DNA from: Saprospiraceae bacterium
GTDB taxonomy: Bacteria > Bacteroidota > Bacteroidia > Chitinophagales > Saprospiraceae
NCBI GenBank assembly: GCA_958295895.1
Contig: CATQHI010000006.1
Span: forward strand, 124,001 to 188,000
Length of the DNA stretch: 64,000 nucleotides
Direction of reading: 5' to 3'
Below are positions 45,291 through 53,155 of the stretch, piece after piece (the first letter of the stretch is position 1; the number at the start of each line of letters is the position of its first letter). Made by a program: the position numbers and the translations under genes. The notes under the pieces are model-generated. The model was given only the letters and a program-made list of their open reading frames with translations. It did not search any database and was not told where the DNA came from.

Positions 45291-46094
45291 TCAAAATCGG
45301 TAAGAAAGGTAAAGGCCCGAGCCCATCGGGGCAACGCTAAGCCCCCCCCGTGCCCGGGCCGGGCGGCGGTGCAGCGCGGGCACCGTGTACCCGATGGCGG
45401 TGCCTAGCACGTAGCCGGCCAGGACGTCGGTAGGGAAATGCTCCCCGGCGCGGATGCGTAGGTAGCCGGTCACGGCGGGTAGGCCGGCGGCGACCGTCCA
45501 CACGTAGGGGCGTAACTTGCTGCGCGGGTAGTAGTCCGCAAAGGCGCGGCCGAAAAAAATGGCGGCTGCTGCCGTGTTGCTAGTGTGGGCCGAGGGGAAC
45601 GATTTTTGGTCGTAGGCCTCCACTACCGTGGCGGGATCGAGGTTGTCCGGGTACAAGTACGGCCGGGGCCGCTGTACGGAGCCCTTGATGATGTCGGTCA
45701 CCCCCTGGTTGATGAGCATTGTCTCGGCCAGGAGGATCGCCAATTTACCTGCGTCCTGGCGGCTGTCCCGGTCGAAGAGTAGTAGGCCGGGTAGGGCGAG
45801 TGAGCCGTAGGCGAGTAGGTTGGAGGCGGTCTTGGCGGTCGCCGAGTTGTAGGATATCGCGCCACGGTCGAAGGCGGAAACGCGAGGTAGCCGTAGCTCG
45901 GCCAGCGGGACGTCCTCGATCTGTCGGTCGATCAGGTAGCCGGTACCAACCGCTGCCGCGCCGCCCACCCCGTAGAACAGATCGCGTTTCCAGGAGAGGT
46001 GATAGGGCCCACCGGCAGGGGACTGCCCGAATAGGCCTACCGTGAGAGCAAGGAAAAGGAGGAATAGGCTCCACCGGATCAGTAATGCACGCAT
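45291..46094 (-). CDS. PAP2-family phosphatase (exported)
   Basis: A 267-residue protein with a signal peptide (SLFLLFLALTVGLFGQSP) and the three PAP2 motifs: KGSVQRPRPY (KxxxxxxRP), SFPSAHTSNTAA (PSxH form, with Ala in place of Gly) and YLRIRAGEHFPTDVLAG (SRxxxxxHxxxD form, with the leading Ser replaced). Catalytic His residues and both Arg are kept. It dephosphorylates lipid phosphates such as undecaprenyl pyrophosphate or phosphatidic acid at the outer face. It sits 9 bp upstream of the two-component genes on the same strand, so it may belong to the operon. Confidence 0.88.
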   Translation of the reverse strand: MRALLIRWSLFLLFLALTVGLFGQSPAGGPYHLSWKRDLFYGVGGAAAVGTGYLIDRQIEDVPLAELRLPRVSAFDRGAISYNSATAKTASNLLAYGSLALPGLLLFDRDSRQDAGKLAILLAETMLINQGVTDIIKGSVQRPRPYLYPDNLDPATVVEAYDQKSFPSAHTSNTAAAAIFFGRAFADYYPRSKLRPYVWTVAAGLPAVTGYLRIRAGEHFPTDVLAGYVLGTAIGYTVPALHRRPARARGGLSVAPMGSGLYLSYRF

Positions 46095-46136
46095 AATGAG
46101 TCAATCAGCTAGGTGTCGAAATAAGCCGCTACCACA

Positions 46137-46145
46137 GCATACGGT
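46137..46145 (+). repeat. Target-site duplication of the IS4-like element (left)
   Basis: GCATACGGT, repeated at 47531-47539 on the other side of the element. Confidence 0.85.
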
Positions 46146-47530
46146 CAGCAGTTCTCACTATCGGTCAGATGAGCCTGACGCAGTACAGGTCGATGAGCTG
46201 ATCGTGCAGAGCGTCCATGGACTGGACGGGCACGACCCGGAAGACCGCACGGGTGGCGTCCCATAACTTGACGCGCGTTTTGAGTTTAGTGAGCAGGGCC
46301 CAAAACTTGCGGTTGGCAGCCTGCTGGAGTTGGTCGACCCAGAAGGCAAGCAGCATCACGTAGGCCATGACCGTGCAGAGATGCTGCTGGCCGTGACCGT
46401 AATTATGTTCAAAGTGATAGCCCTGGTTTTTGAGCGTGTTGAACGTCTCGTTTTCGATCTTCCAGCGCGCGCGCCCCACGGCCAATAACTCCGCTACGTT
46501 GTCGGGGCTCAGCTCCAGGTTGGTGATGAAGGTGAAGGTCGTCTCCTTACCCTTAGCGTCGCGGATAATGGCGTAGAGCATGTTGACCGCCACCTCAGCG
46601 TTGGTGGCGTTCAGCTCCAGCCCATTAGCGTAGCCTATTGCATAGTCCTCCCCGGCCTTCGTCTTCCACTCCTGCCAGGGGACCTGGTACTGGCTATCCA
46701 GTTCATCGAACTGGGTAAACAGGTGGGCGTGGCCCTTGTCCTTGACGCCGATGAGGTAGCGCCAGTGTGCGTTTTGGCCGATGCGTTGGACCACCGGGGC
46801 ACAGGCGTAGAGCGCATCGAGCACGAAGATGGTCGCCAGTTCGGGGTGGGTCGCCTCGAAGTTAGCCAGCAGCCGGTGCACGGCCGTACGCTCACAGTCG
46901 TTTTTGACCTCTCCGTCCTGCTGCGTCATCGGCTCGTGGTCCCAGGGCAGCACCTCGGCCAGTCCGGGTTTGACCATGACCGCACTCAGCATGGCATGGT
47001 AGTTGGACACACTCCCGTCGCGGTGACGCCGCTGTAGACAACGCGGGCAGGAGACCTGCTTGGAGCAAAAGTGCTCCACCCCGTCCACGCTGACGGCCAC
47101 GTAGTCCTCGTAGACGTGGTAGCGCTGGAGGAGTCCGCTTGCCTTGACGTGCTCGGCCAGGTGAGCAAAGCCGGCGCGCAGAGCGGCCGGGTCTAGCCCA
47201 TCGAGCAGCTTACGCAGGCCGTTATCGCTGGGGATACGACCGATTTTGTAGACCGTGCTCAGGTTGTGATCTTCGGCCTGGGACATCGTACGGAACTGAA
47301 ACAGGGAGGGTATCTTGAGCGAGTAGATGGCAAAGGCAGCCTTGAGCGCATCCAGCAGCGCATAGCTGGCGTTGAAGGCTCTGCCGTCATCTAGGGAGCG
47401 GAAAAAGGGGACGATCAATTGGTTGTAGAGGTGGTCGAAGCTGAGCTGTTCGCTGAGCGGAGACGTATCGGGGCCGGCCATAAACAAAAGTAGCAACCCT
47501 GGCTAAGATGACCGATAGTGAGAACTGCTG
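46146..47530. mobile_element. Complete IS4-superfamily insertion sequence (1385 bp)
   Basis: Perfect 22-bp terminal inverted repeats (46146-46167 and 47509-47530, core GTTCTCACTATCGGTCA) enclose one transposase gene. A 9-bp direct duplication (GCATACGGT) flanks it, so the insertion is recent and the ends are exact. The insertion lies upstream of the PAP2 gene in what was probably intergenic DNA; no split gene could be recognised from the two flanks. Confidence 0.9.
46165..47481 (-). CDS. IS4-superfamily DDE transposase
   Basis: A 438-residue transposase. DDE candidates are Asp in AVSVDGVEHFC, Asp in FVLDALYAC and Glu in ARWKIENETFNTLKNQGYHFEHNYGHG, the last being the typical C-terminal R...E...K block of IS4/ISNCY relatives. 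An internal CPRCLQRRH pair could bind zinc. The ATG at 47481 is preferred to a TTG five codons upstream. The stop codon (46165-46167) lies inside the terminal inverted repeat. The gene appears intact, so the element may be active. Confidence 0.88.
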   Translation of the reverse strand: MAGPDTSPLSEQLSFDHLYNQLIVPFFRSLDDGRAFNASYALLDALKAAFAIYSLKIPSLFQFRTMSQAEDHNLSTVYKIGRIPSDNGLRKLLDGLDPAALRAGFAHLAEHVKASGLLQRYHVYEDYVAVSVDGVEHFCSKQVSCPRCLQRRHRDGSVSNYHAMLSAVMVKPGLAEVLPWDHEPMTQQDGEVKNDCERTAVHRLLANFEATHPELATIFVLDALYACAPVVQRIGQNAHWRYLIGVKDKGHAHLFTQFDELDSQYQVPWQEWKTKAGEDYAIGYANGLELNATNAEVAVNMLYAIIRDAKGKETTFTFITNLELSPDNVAELLAVGRARWKIENETFNTLKNQGYHFEHNYGHGQQHLCTVMAYVMLLAFWVDQLQQAANRKFWALLTKLKTRVKLWDATRAVFRVVPVQSMDALHDQLIDLYCVRLI

Positions 47531-47687
47531 GCATACGGTAGAACACTACAACCAGTAGGACGCCGAACAGCACCACCGACCGTACCCAGATGGAAGTGCT
47601 TTACCCTGGAGGGCCTGGCTCATGTAGTGTGCCGTGCCGCTAAGGTAGGTAGTGAATTTTGGAGGAATTCTGCTGAAAAGCCGGTAC

Positions 47688-48060
47688 TTATTCCCGCAGG
47701 ATCAACGCCTGGTAGGCCGCCAGCCTTACGGTGGAATAATTACCGACCAATACCTTCGGTCGTGCGCCGGAGGTGATTGACCATTACGTCCGTTATCGGT
47801 TTAGTGTCACGCTCGTGCATACCGGCCAGCATTCGGTCGAAGTCGGCCATCGTGCCAAAACCGCTTACGATGTCGTGGTAGTTCGAGTTGTTGTAGCCGT
47901 TGGCTTCTTTTTACCACTCCGAGTTCACACTGGTGAGCGGCGGGTAAGGGGTGGTTTCGGGGGCGGGGCCGCCCCGACTAGGTGCGGGACTAACTGATGC
48001 GTCGCAGGTGCAGTGGAGGAAGAGTAAGGCAAAAAGGCAGGTTGGGATAGGGGGGCGCAT
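47688..48060 (-). pseudogene. GH13 alpha-glucosidase relic with large internal deletions
   Basis: Read on the minus strand, an ATG at 48060 starts a lipoprotein-like leader (LFALLFLHCTCDAS), then VNSEW-stop-KEA, which equals the WWKEA start of oligo-1,6-glucosidases. This jumps directly to NGYNNSNYHDIVSGFGTMAD and FDRMLAGMHERD, then ITDVMVNHL (conserved region I), and finally to VLVGNYSTVRLAAYQALILRE and a stop (47688-47690), the family's C-terminus. Over 80% of a normal 550-residue enzyme is gone, but both ends remain. A motif-like stretch lies at 47961-48013. 47540-47687 shows nothing recognisable. Confidence 0.7.
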
Positions 48061-48083
48061 GGGGTGTAGATAGGGTGGGTATA

Positions 48084-48527
48084 CTACCTCAGTAGGTGAT
48101 GTTTAACCATACTGTCAATAGGTGCCTCATCCGATAGGCTCCATCCATTTTTCTTAAGTAGTGCGTGGGCCGCGGTGTTTCCGTCCTCCACGAAAGCGAT
48201 CCAGTTGCTGCTGAAGACATCGGTAGGCTCGTAGACCAGTGATCGCAACGCAGCGGAGCCTACTCCCCGCCGGAATAACTTAGGGCAAATGGCTAAGTTA
48301 GTAATTGCTGCAGCAGGGTGGCCGGCCTGAGGAAGCACGATGCCCGCTACGGCTATCAGCCGATTTTGCTGGGTGAAGGCATACTCTACACCACCGGTAT
48401 CGGTAAGAATGTAATCGAGCCAGTCCTGGTCGATGTCCCCAAGCCATTTGGAGACTTCCGGGTACTGGAACCAGGATTGATACTCGGAAAAATCAGCACG
48501 TCTGAATCTTCGCCTGGTCAGTCGCAT
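48084..48527 (-). CDS. GNAT N-acetyltransferase
   Basis: A 147-residue acetyl-CoA-dependent acetyltransferase. The core reads LIAVAGIVLPQAGHPAAAITNLAICPKLFRRGVGSAALRSLV, with the motif A Arg/Gln-x-x-Gly-x-Gly/Ala equivalent at RRGVGSAAL, and motif B IAFVEDGNTAAHALLKKNGW. The substrate is unknown. Its first codons overlap the upstream kinase-like gene by 10 bp, suggesting co-transcription. Confidence 0.8.
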   Translation of the reverse strand: MRLTRRRFRRADFSEYQSWFQYPEVSKWLGDIDQDWLDYILTDTGGVEYAFTQQNRLIAVAGIVLPQAGHPAAAITNLAICPKLFRRGVGSAALRSLVYEPTDVFSSNWIAFVEDGNTAAHALLKKNGWSLSDEAPIDSMVKHHLLR

Positions 48528-49060
48528 GCGCAGTCATTGTTCGTACCAACACGCTGTTTCACGCTTCTCAGAAAACCCTCAACCCCTGCATTGCTATTTA
48601 GTATAATTACCTCCTTATCGGGGGGTAAGGCCCGTAGACGCTGCAAAATTTTTGGCTTTCTACTCCGGTTGTAGTGGTATATGTATTGCAGGAAGTGCCA
48701 GTCAAATCGCTCCCTGCACCCTTGCGCCATGTCAGTTCTAGTTCTACCGTAGCCGCGCAGCGTACGTAGGAGGACGCGGTACAGACACCGCCACCTGGAA
48801 CGGTCCAGGAAAATGACGGTATTCGCTCTGGCCATACGGACGTCGAACGTGCCTCCGTAATTACCATCCATGATCCACCGCTCCTGCGCCGCTAGTTGAA
48901 TGACCCGCCGCTCCCACTCCTGCTTTTCGCAGGGTACCCAACCGGCCCGGTAGTACTGGCGATCCAGGTGGATCAGTTCCAGCCCGGTGATGTCGTGCAG
49001 GGCCGTTGCCAGGGTGGTTTTCCCGGCGCCGCTACATCCGATTGTGAGTACCCTTTGCAT
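48518..49060 (-). CDS. P-loop nucleoside-kinase-like ATPase (FlaR/topology-modulation type)
   Basis: A 180-residue protein with Walker A GCSGAGKTTL (8-17) and the adenylate-kinase-like block LIHLDRQYYRAGWVPCEKQEWERRV, followed by WIMDGNYGGTFDVRMARANTVIFLDRSRWRCLYRVLLR. This is the pattern of proteins annotated as DNA topology modulation protein FlaR-related or 'AAA family ATPase'. It is probably a small-molecule or nucleotide kinase; the true substrate is not known. It overlaps the GNAT gene by 10 bp. Confidence 0.8.
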   Translation of the reverse strand: MQRVLTIGCSGAGKTTLATALHDITGLELIHLDRQYYRAGWVPCEKQEWERRVIQLAAQERWIMDGNYGGTFDVRMARANTVIFLDRSRWRCLYRVLLRTLRGYGRTRTDMAQGCRERFDWHFLQYIYHYNRSRKPKILQRLRALPPDKEVIILNSNAGVEGFLRSVKQRVGTNNDCACD

Positions 49061-49542
49061 TGATTCGCTTTGAGCCGATAAGTTAAATTACAACAGGTTT
49101 CGAGCGGACCGCCGGAATTCGTTCACCCCACATTCTCCGCCCTTCACCACAAAGCTTTGCACCGGCGTACCCGCCCGCTGTGGTACCTACGAGCGGCGGT
49201 TTCTGGAGCGGTTCGTGGGCTAGTAACTTCAGTTCACCACTATAAACCGCCCGTTCACCACAAGCCGGGCCCCCGCGCCCGAGCTTGCTTTCCTTTTGAT
49301 CGGTCATTCCAGTCGCCGAGCTTCACTTGGCCGGGGAGGTAGTTAGTACAGTCTGCCCTGAACAACGGAGTCTGGTCACTAGCAGGTTTGACGGCACCTA
49401 GGCTAGGCAGTCTGCTGAGTAGGCGTTACAGCGCGGTACGCTAGTTCGGGGCGGGGCCGCAGGTGCAATGTAGATGGAGAAAGGTGACGAACAATGTGAT
49501 TGAATTTCCCATTATTCAGAAAATTTCCTAATTCTCTACCCC
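49061..49542. other. Intergenic region, 480 bp, no gene recognised
   Basis: No conserved reading frame was recognised on either strand. It contains an exact copy of the dispersed 20-bp motif (49449-49468) and two imperfect repeats of CCGCCC-GTTCACCAC-type sequence (49130-49160 and 49230-49262). TAATTCTC lies just before the ADH gene. Confidence 0.4.
49449..49468 (+). repeat. Dispersed 20-bp motif, exact copy
   Basis: Exact GGGCGGGGCCGCAGGTGCAA in intergenic DNA; identical to 6591-6610. Confidence 0.8.
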
Positions 49543-50667
49543 ATGAAAGTACTCGGCTACGGTACCCCCTCGACAAGCGACCTACTTGTTCCCCTCTCCT
49601 TTGAACGCGAAGACTTGCGCGACGGAGAAGTCTCCCTCAACGTAACGTACTGCGGCGTCTGCCACTCGGACGTCCACCAGGTGCACGACGACTGGGATAA
49701 CTCCCTCTACCCCTGCGTACCCGGCCATGAGATCGTGGGTGAGGTCACGGCCGTCGGAGATGGCGTCACGAAGTTTAAAATTGGCGACCTGATCGGCGTC
49801 GGCTGCATGGTCAATAGCTGCCAGGAGTGCGACTACTGCAGGGAGGGCTACGAAAACTACTGCCAGGGCCCGAAGAGCTGTACGCTGACCTACAACGGCC
49901 CCAAAAAACCGGACGGTAGCAATACCTACGGCGGCTACTCCACCCACATGGTTGTGCGCGAAGAATTCGGTGTCACCGTCCCGGACACTATCGACCCCAA
50001 GTACGTCGGCCCCATCATGTGCGCGGCTACGACGGTGTACGCGCCAATGCTGCACTGGAAACTGGAGCAGGGGCAGACGCTTGGCGTCCTCGGCGTCGGT
50101 GGCCTGGGGCACATGGCCGTGCAGCTGGGTAAGGCACTGGGCGCCCGTGTGGTGGCCTTTACCGGCCACGCCGACAAGCAGCAGGCCATCCGGGACCTGG
50201 GGGCTGATCGGGTGATCATCCATACTGACGAGGAGCAGATGAAATCGGTCGAAAAAAGCATCGACCTGCTCATCGACACGGTCCCCTATCCCCACGAACT
50301 CGACAAACTGCTGCCGGTGATGAAAACCGACACGACGATCGTGGTGGTTGGCAACTTCATCGAGTTCCCAAAATTCGTACCGGGGCCGATGGTCTTCGAA
50401 CGCATCCAGATCGCCGGCTCCCTGATCGGCGGGGTAAAGGAAACTCAGGAGGTGCTCAACCTCTGTGCCGAGCGCGACATCAAACCGGAGATCAAAATCA
50501 TCGATATCGAGGAGATCAACGACGTATTCGAGTTGCTGCGTAGAAATTCAGATCATGAGTTTCGCCACGTGATCGATATGGCCTCGCTGCACGAGCGGGC
50601 GGGGCAGTTAACGTCCGAGGCTAAGCAAGTAAAGACACCGGTGCGGGGCGAGGTAGTAGGTCGATGA
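49543..50667 (+). CDS. Zinc-dependent alcohol dehydrogenase (cinnamyl-alcohol type)
   Basis: A 374-residue MDR-family dehydrogenase. Catalytic zinc ligands are Cys40 (YCGVCHSDV) and His62 (PGHEIVG); structural zinc ligands are in CQECDYCREGYENYC (Cys93, 96, 99, 107). The Rossmann block is LGVLGVGGLGHMAVQLGKALG. It interconverts alcohols and aldehydes with NAD(P)H; the family (YahK/AdhC-like) prefers aromatic or medium-chain aldehydes. The protein has a C-terminal extension of about 25 residues beyond the usual end. It is monocistronic, with its own upstream region. Confidence 0.92.
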   Translation: MKVLGYGTPSTSDLLVPLSFEREDLRDGEVSLNVTYCGVCHSDVHQVHDDWDNSLYPCVPGHEIVGEVTAVGDGVTKFKIGDLIGVGCMVNSCQECDYCREGYENYCQGPKSCTLTYNGPKKPDGSNTYGGYSTHMVVREEFGVTVPDTIDPKYVGPIMCAATTVYAPMLHWKLEQGQTLGVLGVGGLGHMAVQLGKALGARVVAFTGHADKQQAIRDLGADRVIIHTDEEQMKSVEKSIDLLIDTVPYPHELDKLLPVMKTDTTIVVVGNFIEFPKFVPGPMVFERIQIAGSLIGGVKETQEVLNLCAERDIKPEIKIIDIEEINDVFELLRRNSDHEFRHVIDMASLHERAGQLTSEAKQVKTPVRGEVVGR

Positions 50668-50712
50668 GTCGATAGCAGGGGTAAATAGTAGCTTTACGCA
50701 TATCTCTACCGT

Positions 50713-52212
50713 ATGCGTCCGCTACTATTTTTGCTCTGTTTCACCGTTCTGAGTGCCGCCCTAAGTGCCCAGGCCCCCAAACCCCGCACCGTCATCACCA
50801 CCGACGGCGAGGTCGACGACGTGGACTCTTTCGTCCGCCTGCTGCTATACGCCAACGAGATGAACATTGTCGGGCTGATCTACAGCAGTTCCATGTGGCA
50901 CTACCGGGGCGACGGCAAGGGCACGACCATGACCTCGGCCATGCCCATGACCCGCGAGCTGTACGGCGAACGCACCGACCTGCGCTGGCCGGGTACGGAG
51001 TGGATGCAGGAGTTGATCGCGGCCTACGGCGAGGTCCACCCCGTGCTTTCCACCCACGCGGAGGGCTACCCCACGGCGGATGAGTTGCTGCAACTGGTGC
51101 GGGTGGGCAACATCGACTTCGAGGGCGCAATGGACTTTGACACCGAGGGCTCCAATTTCATCCGCGAGCTGCTGCTCGATAACGATACCAGTACGGTCTA
51201 CCTACAGGCCTGGGGCGGCACCAATACCATCGCTCGCGCCCTGAAGTCATTCGAGGATACCTACGGGGGCACGCCCGTCTGGGAGAAACTCTATGCCGGG
51301 ATAAGTAAGAAGACCGTCATCTACATGATCTCGGAGCAGGATGCCACCTACCGCGATTACATTGCCACCGCCTGGCCAGATATTTCTGTGCGCTACAACC
51401 ACGGCCAGTTTGCCGCACTGGCCTATCCCTGGCATCGGGAGGTGCCGGAGCCGATGCAGTACTGGCTGGAGGGGCGGTTCATGGGCAAGCGCATCATTCA
51501 GGATCGGGGCCCGTTGCTGGCTAGCTACTACAGCTACGGCGACGGGCAGCAGCTGGCGGGCGATCCGGAGCATATTCACGGGGATTCTACGCGGCTAGAC
51601 AGTGCGAAATGGGGCAGCTTCCAACCCTACGACTTTATTTCGGAGGGGGACTCGCCGGCCTTTCTTTACCTGGTTGACGTGGGCCTGCGCAGTCTGGAGC
51701 ATCCGAATTGGGGCGGCTGGGGCGGGCGGCTCGTAGCTTCCGACAGTGTGGTCGGCCGGTGGCAGGATGATGGGGAGGCCGCGGACTACAACCCCTTCAC
51801 CCGCCGCCGCGAGAACGCCTACGCTCAGACCCGGTGGATCCCCGCCCTGCAGCGCGACTTTGCGGCCCGGGCGGACTGGTGCGTGAGACCCTACGCAGAG
51901 GCGAACCACCCACCGACGGTAGCGATAGATGGTGCCCCCTCGCGCACGGTGAGCCCGGGAGAGCGACTAAGGCTGCGGGTGAATGCCACCGATCCGGACG
52001 GTCAGGCGCTTTCCTACCACTGGTTTCAGTACGGCGAGGCGGATACGTATCCGGGGGAGGCCTTGGTGTACCTAGAGGGCCCCGAGCTGCGGGTCGAGGT
52101 GCCCTGGGATATGGAGCCGGGGCAAACCCTGCACTTCATCGCGGAGGTAACGGATGCAGGAGTGCCGGCGCTGACTCGGTATGCACGGGTGGTATTGACG
52201 GCTAAACCGTAA
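50713..52212 (+). CDS. Secreted DUF1593 nucleoside-hydrolase-like protein
   Basis: A 499-residue exported protein (signal peptide MRPLLFLLCFTVLSAALSAQ). The DUF1593 domain (about 24-330) begins PRTVITTDGEVDDVDSFVRLLLYANEMNIVGLIYSSSMWH, an Asp-rich motif like the Ca2+ site of nucleoside hydrolases, and later shows YLQAWGGTNTIARAL. The C-terminal domain (about 400-499) is an Ig-like sandwich (SPGERLRLRVNATDPDGQALSYHW) as in Sde182-type carbohydrate-binding proteins. It may act on plant or algal polysaccharide; the reaction is not established for the family. A -7-like TAGCTTTA lies about 20 bases upstream. Confidence 0.88.
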   Translation: MRPLLFLLCFTVLSAALSAQAPKPRTVITTDGEVDDVDSFVRLLLYANEMNIVGLIYSSSMWHYRGDGKGTTMTSAMPMTRELYGERTDLRWPGTEWMQELIAAYGEVHPVLSTHAEGYPTADELLQLVRVGNIDFEGAMDFDTEGSNFIRELLLDNDTSTVYLQAWGGTNTIARALKSFEDTYGGTPVWEKLYAGISKKTVIYMISEQDATYRDYIATAWPDISVRYNHGQFAALAYPWHREVPEPMQYWLEGRFMGKRIIQDRGPLLASYYSYGDGQQLAGDPEHIHGDSTRLDSAKWGSFQPYDFISEGDSPAFLYLVDVGLRSLEHPNWGGWGGRLVASDSVVGRWQDDGEAADYNPFTRRRENAYAQTRWIPALQRDFAARADWCVRPYAEANHPPTVAIDGAPSRTVSPGERLRLRVNATDPDGQALSYHWFQYGEADTYPGEALVYLEGPELRVEVPWDMEPGQTLHFIAEVTDAGVPALTRYARVVLTAKP

Positions 52213-52584
52213 AGCCTCGCTCCTACAGTTCCGAAGTAGCAAAGAACTGCTGGTACCATACCGATAGGAGTCTACGTAGGCCGAGTGTAAACAGCGCGAG
52301 GATTACTAACAAACCACTCATCAGGACTAGTTCATTTCTGTCCCGGAAGCGAGCTTCGTGGTAACAATATATGCTACCCGTATCTAGTCAACAGTGACTA
52401 CAGCTAGCTACCTGAGCGCGGAGGGCAACGGCAATCGTTCCGGTCACTACGGAGCTTACCCCCCGGGACGGCCTTGGCGAAAGGACTCTGGCGCCAGCAC
52501 CCGAAAGCCATACCGCCCCGCCCCGAGGGTAAACGTAAGCCGGTCACCCTGCTGCTGCCCGGTCACGGCCCTTCCCGATTGGTC

Positions 52585-52604
52585 TTGCACCTGCGACCCC
52601 GCCC
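52585..52604 (-). repeat. Dispersed 20-bp motif in the GH78 gene
   Basis: GGGCGGGGTCGCAGGTGCAA on the minus (coding) strand, 1 mismatch. Confidence 0.75.
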
Positions 52605-53135
52605 CCGTTTTAAGGGCTACCGTTGCCGTCGTGTTAGGGGGGATCAGGAAGGAGTAGTCGGTGCCGGTCTCCGTGATCTCCCAGCCGCTCTCGATGCGTC
52701 CGTAAGCGGAGTTGTAGTGGCCGCGGGCGAAGGTCATCTCTCCGGTCGGGTCCGGAGTGGGAGCCAGGATGAACCGCTTGAAGCCCGGGGCGGTGGAGTC
52801 GCGCTGGATACCCAGCGAGCGCTCGTACATCCAGGCGGCGACGGCGCCAAAGGAGTAGTGATTGAAGGAATTCATGCTATTGTTGCCCCCGAAGCCCTCG
52901 GCCTCCGTGTAGGAATTGAGCCGCTCCCAGATGGTGGTCGCGCCGTTCTTGACCGGGTAGAGCCAGGAGGGGTAGGTCTCCTGCTGTAGGAGACGGTAGG
53001 CCAGGTCGTCGCGGCCCGTCGCGCTCAGGGCCTCCGAGATCGCCGCCGTACCGATAAAACCGGTCATGAGACTGTAGGGAGGGCGTGGGGTACCGCTGTC
53101 GTCGGTATTTTCCCGTTCGACGGTAGCGGCCAGTC

Positions 53136-53155
53136 GGGCGGGGACGCGGGTGCGG
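53136..53155 (+). repeat. Dispersed 20-bp motif in the GH78 gene (second copy)
   Basis: GGGCGGGGACGCGGGTGCGG, 4 mismatches, on the non-coding strand. Confidence 0.6.

Noticed and set aside
47773-47997. A plus-strand 74-codon frame
   Set aside because: It is antisense to the GH13 relic, whose minus-strand translation has clear family motifs.
49083-49307. A 74-codon minus-strand frame in the gap before the ADH gene
   Set aside because: No signal peptide, motif or coding-like codon pattern; probably chance.
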